From positions 1 to 64,000 of the forward strand of contig CAWGTZ010000020.1 in the NCBI GenBank assembly GCA_963825555.1: a DNA stretch of 64,000 bases. Reading direction: 5' to 3'. This document shows positions 26,575 through 34,855 of this stretch, piece after piece; the first letter of the stretch is position 1, and the number at the start of each line of letters is the position of its first letter. The DNA is from JAGVSR01 sp963825555 (lineage in GTDB: Bacteria; Pseudomonadota; Alphaproteobacteria; Rhizobiales; Hyphomicrobiaceae). The notes under the pieces were generated by a model. That model was not told where the DNA came from. It saw only the letters and a program-made list of their open reading frames with translations, and ran no database searches. The translations under genes and the position numbers were made by a program.

Positions 26575-27579
26575 CTAGACGCCCATCCCGATGAGCTGGG
26601 TCATGACGAGAAAATAGATCACGATGGTCAGGACATCTTGCACGATGGTTGCGACGGGACCGGCGCCGAAGGCGGGATCGACGCCGAGGCGCGACAACGT
26701 CCATGGGAAGAGAAGGCCCAGCCCGCTGGCCATCGTGCCGGCTGCGAAAAGGGATATGCCCACGCCTGCGGCCACGCTCAGGCTGCCGAACGTCATCCAC
26801 ACAGACACGAACGCCACCACGCCGAGAAGCAGACCGATGGCGCCGCCTGTAATGATCTCCGACACGAGCAGCTGCGGCAGAGGTTCATCCCGCACCGATA
26901 GGCCGCGGACAGCGATCGCCTCGGTCTGTGTGCCAATGGCATCCGTCAAATAGACAAGCGCCGGAATGAAGAATGCGATCATGACGTTTGACTGCAGCGT
27001 CTGCTCAAAGCCAGCCATGACTCCAGTTGCGACAGAACTCATCGCAAGACCCACCAAAAGCCATGGCAGACGCCGCGCGACGCGGCTCATGGGCGGATCT
27101 TCGAGTGCGTGCCTCGCGCCGGCGCGCTCGCGCAGAATACCCGCCATACGGTGCACATCCTCCCTGTGCTCACGACCAAGCACGTCGATCAGCACGGAAG
27201 CTGGCATCAGGCCAATCGGGCAGCCGTCCTGCGCTACAACCGGAAGCACCGTGACAGCATGGGATACGGCCTGCTCGGCTGCGTGCTCCTGATCCATTTC
27301 GGGCGGCACCGTCGGCCAGTCGTCTCGTACAACCTGCAGAAGTTCCGTCTCGTCATCGCTCACAATAAGACGGTGTAAATCAACCGCGCCGATGTAGCGT
27401 CCCTCGGCGTCCGTCAGCAGAACAAGATCGATCGCTTCGAAGTCGCTCGACTGGATCAGCTGCCGCACACTCCCCACGGTTGCCCGGCCCGGCATGATAG
27501 GCACACGCCGCAGCGCCAGCCGTCCGGCAGTCTCGATCTCACGATGCTGAGGCAGGTCGAGTTCGGTTGCTCCGTTCAT
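26575..27579 (-). CDS. MgtE-family divalent cation transporter without the N-terminal domain
   Basis: 334 residues. The first 150 form two CBS-like modules (VGSVRQLIQSSDFEAIDLVL, then HAVTVLPVVAQDGCPIGLM), and the second half is the five-helix MgtE channel domain, ending DPAFGAGPVATIVQDVLTIV. The N-domain of typical MgtE proteins is missing, so the protein is shorter than the usual 450. The pore helix that carries GGN-x-G-x-Q in classic MgtE reads TDAIGTQTEAIAVRGL here, a real change. Magnesium transport is likely but the selectivity may differ. The ATG at 27579 has an AGGAAAG site. No M-box-like leader was recognised upstream. Confidence 0.8.
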   Translation of the reverse strand: MNGATELDLPQHREIETAGRLALRRVPIMPGRATVGSVRQLIQSSDFEAIDLVLLTDAEGRYIGAVDLHRLIVSDDETELLQVVRDDWPTVPPEMDQEHAAEQAVSHAVTVLPVVAQDGCPIGLMPASVLIDVLGREHREDVHRMAGILRERAGARHALEDPPMSRVARRLPWLLVGLAMSSVATGVMAGFEQTLQSNVMIAFFIPALVYLTDAIGTQTEAIAVRGLSVRDEPLPQLLVSEIITGGAIGLLLGVVAFVSVWMTFGSLSVAAGVGISLFAAGTMASGLGLLFPWTLSRLGVDPAFGAGPVATIVQDVLTIVIYFLVMTQLIGMGV

Positions 27580-27693
27580 TTTTCTTTCCTGCGTTGATCC
27601 CGCGCAGGTAAAGCATACGCTGGGCCGCCAGTCGTTTCATCGCGCAACTGAAAAGGATACCCCCTTCTCCGTAGGGTTAAATTGCTCATATCT

Positions 27694-27993
27694 ATGCGGG
27701 ACAGCGACTTTGGACTGAGGGAGACCGTCTTGCCGCGCACAATTCGCATCGGAAATTGGAGCTTTGAACTGCCAAAGTGGGCGCCAGCCCGCATGGGAAT
27801 TGGCGTCCTGCTTATTCTGCTTGGATTCCTGGGCTTTCTGCCGGTGCTTGGATTCTGGATGGTACCCCTGGGCCTGATGGTTTTGTCCTACGACATTCCC
27901 CGCGTTCGCCTGTGGCGGCAGAAGGTCGTGGCTTGGTGGCGCGGGGGAAAGAGCGAGCCGCCGCCGGAACTGCGCAAAAAGAATCCCGATTAG
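27694..27993 (+). CDS. Small membrane protein, two transmembrane helices
   Basis: 99 residues with a short basic N-terminus, two adjacent membrane helices (about residues 35-75: GIGVLLILLGFLGFLPVLGF and MVPLGLMVLSYDIP) and a Lys/Arg-rich cytosolic tail. I do not recognise a named family, although small proteins of this layout are common in Hyphomicrobiales. Alternative start at TTG 27682. Its end is 7 bases from the end of the convergent dioxygenase gene. No function is proposed. Confidence 0.65.
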   Translation: MRDSDFGLRETVLPRTIRIGNWSFELPKWAPARMGIGVLLILLGFLGFLPVLGFWMVPLGLMVLSYDIPRVRLWRQKVVAWWRGGKSEPPPELRKKNPD

Positions 27994-28000
27994 AAAAGTC

Positions 28001-28780
28001 TCAGCGTCCCAGCAATTCGCGCATGTACCGGCGCCAGTCTTGTGCCCGCGCAGCTTCGCCCGACCGGTCCACCACAATGTCCAGCGAGGCGATAATCAGC
28101 CCGTCTTTCTCCTCACTGGCGAGTACGATGCCGCCACCTTCGCGCGCTCCGGCCTTGAAGAGAAAATCCCGTTCGTTCGTCATGTCGGCCAAGGGCCGCG
28201 CATTGTAGGGCGCAACCTCGCGATAGATGCGCGCCGAGAGGTCGTCGGGGAAATAGACCTGCCCCGTGAGCACTGTCGTTTCGTCCAGGAAGACCTTCAG
28301 GTGAATGTGCGGCGTGCGGCCGGGATACCAGCCGGGATAGACAGACCGAAACGTAACACTGCCGTCGGCACCGGTGAATTGCGTCCCGCGCAAATGTGTC
28401 TCGCCCTTAGCCGAGGCTTGGCCGTCGTCACCCTGGCCGTCGAAACCCGAGTAAACGCCGACAGGATCCGCATGCCAAATATCGACACGGGCATTCGCAG
28501 CGGGCACGCAAGGGCTTTGCTCCATGATCCGCATTGTGAGGTCCAGCCGCGCGCCCGCCCGCCCCTCCGTGATATCGTCGCGCACAAGCTTGGGATCGAA
28601 GTAGAACGGCCCTTCCATGGCCTGCGGGGTCAGCACGCATGTTCCGGGCGCCTGAGTCGGGCCTACCGACGAATCGAGCCCGGTTGCTTCCGCGCGCGCC
28701 ATCGTTGGAACGAGCGAAACGCCCGCAGCGCCGACAATCAGGCGGCGCAAAGCATCCCGGCGGCTCAAAGATAAAGGCAT
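28001..28780 (-). CDS. Secreted intradiol ring-cleavage dioxygenase
   Basis: 259 residues. A Tat-like signal (LSRRDALRRLIVGAAGVSLV) leads to an intradiol dioxygenase domain. Family motifs are present: the N-terminal TPQAMEGPFYFDPKLVRDDI, the DIWHADPVGVYSGF segment with the first Tyr iron ligand, the later YPGWYPGRTPHIHLKVF stretch with the second Tyr and two His ligands. The enzymes use Fe(III) to open catechol rings between the hydroxyls. The ATG at 28780 has AGGAG five bases upstream. It is unusual for a catechol enzyme to be exported; a role in periplasmic aromatic or siderophore breakdown is possible. The gene ends next to a convergent small membrane protein. Confidence 0.88.
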   Translation of the reverse strand: MPLSLSRRDALRRLIVGAAGVSLVPTMARAEATGLDSSVGPTQAPGTCVLTPQAMEGPFYFDPKLVRDDITEGRAGARLDLTMRIMEQSPCVPAANARVDIWHADPVGVYSGFDGQGDDGQASAKGETHLRGTQFTGADGSVTFRSVYPGWYPGRTPHIHLKVFLDETTVLTGQVYFPDDLSARIYREVAPYNARPLADMTNERDFLFKAGAREGGGIVLASEEKDGLIIASLDIVVDRSGEAARAQDWRRYMRELLGR

Positions 28781-28885
28781 TGGGACTCCTAACTGCCTCC
28801 GGTTCGACCAGCACGTACACAATTTAAACGGTGCCAGCGCCCCGGCGGATGCCTTCGTGCCCCACTTGTGCCCTCCCTAAATGCT

Positions 28886-29620
28886 CTACGCGGCTTTCCC
28901 GCTCAACACGGCGAGCGCTTCCTCGGGATCAATACGGCCGTCGTAGAGCGCGCGGCCCGTGATGGCTCCTTCGAGCATGCGGTACTCTGGCCGCATCAGC
29001 GACTTCACGTCCTCGATGGAAGCGAGTCCGCCGGAGGCTATCACCGGAATGGAGGTCGCGCGGGCGAGTTCAGCAGTCGCTGCCAAGTTCAAGCCCTTGA
29101 GCACGCCGTCGCGCTCGATGTCGGTGTAGATGATGGCCGCCACGCCCGCGTCTTGGAACCGGCGGGCGAGGTCGATGGCGGACAGTTCAGAGGTCTCCGC
29201 CCAGCCTTCTACCGCTACCTTGCCGCCCTTGGCGTCGATACCTACCGCAACGCGCCCAGGAAAGGCCCGGCAGGCCTCCTTCACGAGCACCGGATTGCGT
29301 ACGGCGATCGTGCCCAGGATCACGCGGCGGATTCCCTTCGCGAGCCACATCTCGATCGTGGCCATATCGCGAATGCCTCCGCCGAGTTGAACCGGCATCT
29401 TCACGCGCTTCAGAATGGCATCGACGGCGGCCCCGTTCACCGGCTTGCCCTCAAATGCCCCGTTGAGGTCGACCACATGCAGATACGTAAAGCCCTGCGT
29501 CTCGAATGCTGCCGCCTGAGCCGCCGGATCATCATTAAAAACGGTTGCCTCGCTCATCTCGCCGAGCCTTAGCCGAACGCATTGGCCGTCCTTGATGTCG
29601 ATGGCCGGGAAGAGGATCAC
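28886..29620 (-). CDS. hisA: HisA, phosphoribosylformimino-5-aminoimidazole carboxamide ribotide isomerase
   Basis: 244 residues, a full-length (beta/alpha)8-barrel. The opening MILFPAIDIKDGQCVRLRLG contains the family's first catalytic Asp (PAIDIKDG), and the second half has YTDIERDGVLKGLN with the matching Asp and GGLASIEDVKSL. It converts ProFAR to PRFAR in histidine synthesis in the cytosol. The start codon is GTG at 29620, with only a weak Shine-Dalgarno sequence. The usual neighbours hisH and hisF are not in the downstream window side that can be seen, so the gene stands apart here, or the operon has been broken. Confidence 0.95.
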   Translation of the reverse strand: MILFPAIDIKDGQCVRLRLGEMSEATVFNDDPAAQAAAFETQGFTYLHVVDLNGAFEGKPVNGAAVDAILKRVKMPVQLGGGIRDMATIEMWLAKGIRRVILGTIAVRNPVLVKEACRAFPGRVAVGIDAKGGKVAVEGWAETSELSAIDLARRFQDAGVAAIIYTDIERDGVLKGLNLAATAELARATSIPVIASGGLASIEDVKSLMRPEYRMLEGAITGRALYDGRIDPEEALAVLSGKAA

Positions 29621-29720
29621 TTTTTTCTCGCTCGCCGCCCCGTGGCGGTCATAAGATTGCTGAAGTTGGGGGCGATCAATCCCGTTTCGGCTGTGGCGTC
29701 AAGAGTTCCGCGAGTTGTGT

Positions 29721-30044
29721 ATGTCTGTTCAGTTCTTTCGTTCCATCAAGCCCGCGCCTGAGCCCTTCAACACGCCTCGCGCCCTAACGGAGAAAGACGC
29801 CATCGACATCTGGATCGCACGGTGGTTACGCGTCCGCCGCAAGGACCTCCTGGACCGCTATCGATGTGACCCTCGACGGCTCTACGAGATCTGGGAAGGG
29901 GCCCGTTTTCCTGCCAGCCGGGAGAAGGCCCTGGCCAAGTTTTCCACTTGTTATCCACAGCTGGTCAGTCAGGTGGACCCCAGTCATCACCGGCGCCTCC
30001 CGTCGCGCACCCGCAGCCCCGACCAACTCAACCTGTTTAATTAA
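29721..30044 (+). CDS. Small HTH-like protein of unknown function
   Basis: 107 residues. A helical block (AIDIWIARWLRVRRKDLLDR, YRCDPRRLYEIWEG) reads like a helix-turn-helix with a strongly basic recognition region, similar in layout to small conserved proteins of Hyphomicrobiales, but I cannot name the family. No signal peptide or membrane segment. The ATG at 29721 is preferred; a TTG at 29715 is possible. It is followed by an AT-rich stretch (30045-30237) and then by another small conserved protein on the same strand. Confidence 0.7.
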   Translation: MSVQFFRSIKPAPEPFNTPRALTEKDAIDIWIARWLRVRRKDLLDRYRCDPRRLYEIWEGARFPASREKALAKFSTCYPQLVSQVDPSHHRRLPSRTRSPDQLNLFN

Positions 30045-30237
30045 ACCTCTGCCTTAACTCAACTCTCTAACACTATGTTTCTAAATGCTTTCTATTGCTT
30101 TATCTACTTGCGAGAACAAAATCAGAACTTTTGCTGGACGAAGCACGCGACTCGCGGCATGTTCTTCCTATGTTCACGGCACCTCGCCGCCGCCGAGTTC
30201 CCCCGAGAGCCCACTCCTCCAGCCCAAGGAGCCCCCG

Positions 30238-30609
30238 ATGCGCACCTATCTGATCTCCTACGACCTCGCCCAACCCCACCTCTCCAAGCACGTCGTTGCC
30301 CAGGCCATCATGAGCCTCGGTTCGAGCTGGGCTCGCCCGCTCGAGAACACCTGGTACGTGCGCTCCGATGAGAGCGAGGAGACGCTGGAAACCTGGCTTG
30401 CCCGCTACATGGAGACAGATGACGGCCTGCTCATCCAGCCAGTGAAGGAAGAGGCGATCATGACCAACACCTCGCTCCGCTGGTTCCGCCAGCGCCGCGC
30501 CGGCATCGACGTTGAAGACCACAACAACGTCATCGCGTTCCCGCTCGTCGCCCCCCTGTCGACCGAGCGGACTGAGGAACCGGAGCTTCCCTTCGCCCAA
30601 GCGAGCTGA
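30238..30609 (+). CDS. Small protein of unknown function, Cas2-like N-terminus
   Basis: 123 residues; ATG at 30238 with an AAGGAG site about 6 bases upstream. The N-terminus (MRTYLISYDLAQPHLSKHVV) has the beta-alpha start of Cas2/VapD-type ferredoxin folds, and the rest contains SSWARPLENTWYVRSDE and DDGLLIQPVKEE. No other cas gene or repeat array is near, so a CRISPR role is not supported. Proteins of this form are widespread in Hyphomicrobiales without a known role. A strong terminator lies 130 bases downstream. Confidence 0.7.
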   Translation: MRTYLISYDLAQPHLSKHVVAQAIMSLGSSWARPLENTWYVRSDESEETLETWLARYMETDDGLLIQPVKEEAIMTNTSLRWFRQRRAGIDVEDHNNVIAFPLVAPLSTERTEEPELPFAQAS

Positions 30610-30738
30610 ACTGGTTCCTCTTCCCCTTCGACTGCCCAGTCGAAAGCGCCGTCTCGTTTCTCTCCCTCGCGTGATCTGTACCCCCCACGCTGCCAAAGCG
30701 AGATGGCCAAAGCCGCTTCCCTCACAAAGCGGTCCAAT

Positions 30739-30777
30739 GAGGCCGGACCCCTGCCCAGAGGTCCGGCCTCCTGTTTT
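30739..30777 (+). terminator. Rho-independent terminator
   Basis: Stem GAGGCCGGACC (30739-30749) pairs perfectly with GGTCCGGCCTC (30760-30770), followed by CTGTTTTTT. It ends the rightward transcript of the small protein gene, and lies just before the convergent ispG. Confidence 0.88.
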
Positions 30778-30821
30778 TTCCAGGAGAACGTGATGATCGC
30801 GAATTGGCTACCGCGCTGGAT

Positions 30822-32111
30822 TCAACCAGCCGTTTCGGCCTTCGCTTTGAGTGCCAACCGCTGCCCTTTGGGAGCACCGCGCGCGTAGCGGTTCTCGATG
30901 TACTCTTCCACGATTGCCTTGAAGTCTTCGGCAATGCGCGGGCCACGCAGCGTCATGACCTTTTCTCCGTCGACGAAGATCGGCGCAGCAGGCGCCTCCC
31001 CGGTGCCCGGAAGAGAGATGCCGATATCGGCGTGCTTCGATTCACCCGGGCCATTCACGATGCAGCCCATAACGGCGAGGTTGAGCGTCTCGACACCGGG
31101 ATAACGTGCCTTCCAGTCGGGCATGCGGTCGCGGATCATGTCCTGCACATCACGCGCGAGTTCCTGGAAAACGGTAGACGTCGTGCGCCCGCAGCCGGGA
31201 CAGGCCGCCACCACCGGCACGAAAGCACGGAAGCCCATCGTCTGCAGCAGTTCCTGTGCGGCTTGAACTTCCAGCGTTCGGTCACCACCAGGCTCGGGCG
31301 TCAGTGAGAAGCGAATCGTATCACCGATGCCGCGCTGGAGCAGGATGCCCATGGCTGCGGAAGATGCGACGATTCCCTTAGAACCCATGCCGGCTTCGGT
31401 GAGCCCGAGATGCAGCGCGTACTTGCAGCGCTCAGCGAGCATTTTATAACAGGCAATGAGGTCCTGCACCGCGGAGACCTTGGCGGAGATGATGATGCGG
31501 TCGGCGCCGAGTCCCAGTTCCTCAGCACGCGCAGCGGATATGAGACCCGATTGCACCATCGCCTCGCGCATCACTTCGCGCGCATCGGTCGGGTTCGGGG
31601 ACGCAGCATTCTGGTCCATGAGATGAGTGAGCAGTTCCTGGTCCAGCGAACCCCAGTTGACGCCGATGCGCACTGGCTTGCTGTAGTGTAGCGCCATGTC
31701 GATGATGGACGAGAACTGGCGATCGCGCTTGTCCTTGAAACCGACGTTGCCGGGATTGATCCGGTACTTGTCGAGCGCCTCCGCGCATGCGGGATTTTCG
31801 GCGAGCAGCTTGTGCCCAATGTAGTGGAAGTCGCCGATCAGCGGGACGTTCACACCGCGCTTGAGCAAAGCTTCCTTGATGTGCGGCACGGCCTTGGCCG
31901 CCTCGTCCCGGTCGACAGTTATACGCACGAGTTCCGAGCCCGCGCGGGCCAGTGCGGCCACCTGATCGACCGTGCTCTTTATGTCTGCCGTGTCCGTATT
32001 TGTCATCGACTGGACGACAATGGGATGCCCACCACCCACATGGACGCCGCCAACCGAAACCGCAACCGAGTGGCGCCGGGGGCTGAGCGAAGGATGACCG
32101 TCAGAACTCAT
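30822..32111 (-). CDS. ispG: IspG (GcpE), 4-hydroxy-3-methylbut-2-enyl diphosphate synthase
   Basis: 429 residues. The N-terminal TIM-barrel opens with RHSVAVSVGGVHVGGGHPIV and the C-terminal part holds the three iron-sulfur cysteines: ACPGCGRTT (two) and MGCIVNGPGESKHADIG (one). It performs the sixth step of the MEP isoprenoid pathway, reducing MEcPP to HMBPP with a 4Fe-4S cluster. It is directly downstream of znuB on the same strand with about 108 bases between, perhaps sharing transcription with the zinc operon. Confidence 0.96.
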   Translation of the reverse strand: MSSDGHPSLSPRRHSVAVSVGGVHVGGGHPIVVQSMTNTDTADIKSTVDQVAALARAGSELVRITVDRDEAAKAVPHIKEALLKRGVNVPLIGDFHYIGHKLLAENPACAEALDKYRINPGNVGFKDKRDRQFSSIIDMALHYSKPVRIGVNWGSLDQELLTHLMDQNAASPNPTDAREVMREAMVQSGLISAARAEELGLGADRIIISAKVSAVQDLIACYKMLAERCKYALHLGLTEAGMGSKGIVASSAAMGILLQRGIGDTIRFSLTPEPGGDRTLEVQAAQELLQTMGFRAFVPVVAACPGCGRTTSTVFQELARDVQDMIRDRMPDWKARYPGVETLNLAVMGCIVNGPGESKHADIGISLPGTGEAPAAPIFVDGEKVMTLRGPRIAEDFKAIVEEYIENRYARGAPKGQRLALKAKAETAG

Positions 32112-32218
32112 GGGCTTGTGTCTCTCGAGGATCGTGGCTGTAACAATATCTGGTTATTCGTATCGCATAGCGACCGGTCCCGCCAGATCAACCGGGGTCG
32201 AGGTGCTTGCCCGAATCC

Positions 32219-33007
32219 TTAACGCCGGGCCGAGACAGCGAGCGATAGGCCAGCCAGCAGCGCCATGCAGAGCACGATCGAAGGGCCGCCCGGCGCGTCA
32301 ACGTTCGCCGAAAGGGTCAAGCCCAGGACCACACTGGACGCCCCCACGATGGCGGCGATGACAACGAGTCGCTCCGGCGTTACGGCGAATGGCCGGGCCG
32401 CCACGATCGGCACGATGAGGAATGCGATCGCCAAAAGCACGCCGACGATTTTCATGGCCATGGCGATGGCGAGTGCCAGGACCACAATGAACGCACCCCG
32501 CACCAACCGGCTCGGCACACCCTCCGCCGTTGCAAGTTCCTCATGCACAGCGATGCGGAGAAGGGGCTGCCAGAGCTTCGCCATAACGGCCAGAACCACC
32601 GCGCCGCCACCGTAGATGAGCATGAGATCGGTATCCGTCACCGCAAAGACATCGCCAAACAGGTAGCCCATCAGATCGACAGACGGCCCCGCCAGGAGGG
32701 TTGTGGCAATCACGCCAAGCGCCAGCGTACCGTGGTGTGTCAGGCCAAGGATTGCATCGAGCGGCACGAGCTTCTGACGGCCGAGCACGATCAGGAGAGA
32801 GGCCACAGACAACGTCGCGATGATCACGCCGGCAGTGACATCGATGCTGAGAAGCAGGCCGAGAGCGACGCCGACAAGACTCGCCTGGGCTACCGTCTCA
32901 CCGAAGTAGGCCATGCGGTTCCAGACCAGAACGGCTCCCAGCGGCGCAGCAATCACGGCCAACCCGATGCCCGCAGCGAGCGAGCGGAGAAGGAATGGCT
33001 CGATCAC
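32219..33007 (-). CDS. znuB: ZnuB, zinc ABC transporter membrane subunit
   Basis: 262 residues of the ABC-3 family, with eight or so hydrophobic segments and the conserved cytosolic loop that contacts the ATPase (HEELATAEGVPSRLVRGAF). It forms the inner membrane channel for zinc captured by ZnuA. The start (33007) overlaps the znuC stop by four bases (ATGA). It is the third gene of the zur-znuC-znuB operon. Confidence 0.94.
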   Translation of the reverse strand: MIEPFLLRSLAAGIGLAVIAAPLGAVLVWNRMAYFGETVAQASLVGVALGLLLSIDVTAGVIIATLSVASLLIVLGRQKLVPLDAILGLTHHGTLALGVIATTLLAGPSVDLMGYLFGDVFAVTDTDLMLIYGGGAVVLAVMAKLWQPLLRIAVHEELATAEGVPSRLVRGAFIVVLALAIAMAMKIVGVLLAIAFLIVPIVAARPFAVTPERLVVIAAIVGASSVVLGLTLSANVDAPGGPSIVLCMALLAGLSLAVSARR

Positions 33008-33897
33008 GGCGTGCCCCCGGGCACGCGATTGACCGAGCCTGGCTGCTCAGAACCGTCGAGGCCGTGACTATGATCATGATGATGTCGATAGACTCCGAAG
33101 GCGCGTGCGGTCTCGGGGCCGAACAGGCGCATATATTCGGGATGCTGGGCCACCGTTTCCGGGACGCCCGAGCAGCAGATATGACGGTTGAGACACAGCA
33201 CGCGATCGCTGGATGCCATCACAACGTGCAAATCGTGCGAGACGAGCAGTACACCGATGCCACGGGTGTCCCGCAAACGGCCGATGAGGGAATAAAGCTC
33301 CGCCTCGCCCGTATAGTCGACACCACGTACCGGTTCGTCGAGAACGAGCAGATCCGGATCCCCGACAAGGGCCCGGGCGAGCAGAACGCGTTGCAGTTCG
33401 CCGCCGGAGAGTTCGCTCAACTGCTGCGCAAGACACCGTTCGGCGCCAACCTCAGCAAGCACGCTGCGAAGCTTTGCGCGGTCGGCCTTCAGACCCAGAG
33501 ACAGAAAGCGCTCGACTGTCATCGGCAGCGCGCGATCGATATCGAAGCGCTGCGGCACGTAGCCGACCTTGAGGCCTTTCCGCCGCCGCACCTCCCCGGC
33601 CGAGACGTCCTGCAGCCCAAGAAGCACGCGTACGAGGCTCGTCTTGCCCGATCCGTTGGGGCCGATAAGCGTCACGATCTCCCGCGGATGAATATCGACA
33701 TCCACCCCCTCGAGAACGGGACGCGTGCCGTGCCTCAGGAAAAGACCGCGGGCGCTGACAAGAGACGCTGGATCGAACGCGGCAGCATGGGTATGACCGC
33801 ATGCACAGCCACCGTCGTGGGCATGAGAGTTGGCCACCGTTTGCGATCCGATAGAAAGATCAGCTGGCCGATTGGCTTCGCTCGGGGGCACCGTCAT
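33004..33897 (-). CDS. znuC: ZnuC, zinc ABC transporter ATPase with metal-binding termini
   Basis: 297 residues, longer than the usual 250. The ATPase core is complete: Walker A GPNGSGKTS, Q-loop VPQRF, signature LSGGELQR and Walker B LLVLDEPVRGVD. An N-terminal extension (ANSHAHDGGCACGHTHAAAF, about residues 21-40) is rich in His and Cys, and the C-terminus carries another His cluster (VYRHHHDHSHGLDG). Both lie in the cytosol and may sense zinc and slow the transporter when it is plentiful. It lies 36 bases downstream of zur. Confidence 0.94.
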   Translation of the reverse strand: MTVPPSEANRPADLSIGSQTVANSHAHDGGCACGHTHAAAFDPASLVSARGLFLRHGTRPVLEGVDVDIHPREIVTLIGPNGSGKTSLVRVLLGLQDVSAGEVRRRKGLKVGYVPQRFDIDRALPMTVERFLSLGLKADRAKLRSVLAEVGAERCLAQQLSELSGGELQRVLLARALVGDPDLLVLDEPVRGVDYTGEAELYSLIGRLRDTRGIGVLLVSHDLHVVMASSDRVLCLNRHICCSGVPETVAQHPEYMRLFGPETARAFGVYRHHHDHSHGLDGSEQPGSVNRVPGGTP

Positions 33898-33933
33898 ATA
33901 TAAGCGTACCTTGCGCGTCGGATGGAATTACGA

Positions 33934-34473
33934 TCAGGATTCCTTAGCCGCGCAGCGCGGGCAAAGGCCCTGCACCTCGACGAACTTAACCCGAGGGGTG
34001 AACTTCGCATCCCTGGCGGCCTCACCGATCAGGTCGAAGATATGCTGCCCGTTGACCTCACCCACCGCACCGCATTTTTCGCAGGAGAGGAATAGCGGAC
34101 GCTTGCCCTTGCTCGAATGGTCCGTACGCCGGCAGGCGAAGAAAGCATTTTTGCTTTCCAGCCGGTGGATGACGCCGGCGTCGAGCAATGCATCGATCGC
34201 CCGGTAGATGGAGATCGGCGCCACACGCGTACCTTTCTCCGCCAACCGCGCCAGGATCTCATAAGCGCCGATGGACGCGTGCGTAGCGGCGATCTCCTCG
34301 AACACCTGCTGACGCAGCTTGGTAAACCGTAGCTGCCTGTCGGCAAAGACCTTGGCGGCGCGCTCGACCGTCTGCGCGACCTTCTTGGCCGTCTGTTGAT
34401 CCGGATTGGGGAAGGGGGAACGCTGGGATGCTTCTGCCATTTGGGAGGACTGCGTCTCCTCGCTCATCGCCAT
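33934..34473 (-). CDS. zur: Zur, Fur-family zinc uptake regulator
   Basis: 179 residues of the Fur family. A winged-helix DNA-binding half (KLRQQVFEEIAATHASIGAY, RVAPISIYRAIDALLDAGVI) is followed by the dimerisation half with two zinc-structural pairs (LSCEKCGAV and GLCPRCAAK) and His ligands (RRTDHSSKG). A basic N-terminal extension of about 40 residues is longer than in E. coli Zur. Given the adjacent znu genes it represses zinc uptake in zinc-rich cells. The 25-base palindrome about 75 bases upstream of the start is its probable operator, so the operon is likely self-controlled. Confidence 0.93.
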   Translation of the reverse strand: MAMSEETQSSQMAEASQRSPFPNPDQQTAKKVAQTVERAAKVFADRQLRFTKLRQQVFEEIAATHASIGAYEILARLAEKGTRVAPISIYRAIDALLDAGVIHRLESKNAFFACRRTDHSSKGKRPLFLSCEKCGAVGEVNGQHIFDLIGEAARDAKFTPRVKFVEVQGLCPRCAAKES

Positions 34474-34855
34474 CTGCCTTTATGAAACTTACTCGGGAGT
34501 TTTTCGGCTGACCAGAGCCTGCCGCCACTCCGGTTCTGTCTGGACTTATGTAATAGTTATAATATTACATACTTTGGCGTCTGGCCAGAGGTCCCTGTTC
34601 CGTCGATCCTGCCCTCGGCGCACGGATCGGCCGTGACCGGGCAGGGCCGTGAATAAACTTTAATTCGCCCAAACTCAGACATGCCGCAATTTGGTCGCCA
34701 TAGCCCCCTGGAATCCAAGTAAAAGTATGATCATGATGGCCGAAAAGGCACGATGAAATCTGCGCTGACCACAGATTGGGATCGCCGGATATTCGGCCTG
34801 CGTGGAACCGACCCGGCGCGCCAGGCCCGATAAGGGCCCAAGGAGGGCATTGAGA
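34474..34855. other. Divergent intergenic region between zur and the large membrane protein
   Basis: About 380 bases. The left part carries the zur operator; the right part, locally AT-rich around 34640-34680, probably holds the promoter for the large membrane protein gene. I see no gene in it. Confidence 0.6.
34547..34571. promoter_or_regulatory. Zur operator upstream of zur-znuC-znuB
   Basis: Two 9-base arms, TATGTAATA and TATTACATA, are exact reverse complements, separated by GTTATAA. The full 25-base element matches the form of alphaproteobacterial Zur boxes (TGTAAT...ATTACA with GTTATA inside). It lies about 75 bases upstream of zur. It is the strongest operator-like palindrome in the window. 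Confidence 0.85.

Noticed and set aside
30040..30060. CtrA-type box TTAA...TTAA near 30040
   Set aside because: The two halves are 9 bases apart, not 7, in an AT-rich stretch where such halves occur by chance.
30238..30609. Cas2 gene marking a CRISPR locus
   Set aside because: Only the first strand-helix unit resembles Cas2; no repeats, cas1 or other cas genes are near.
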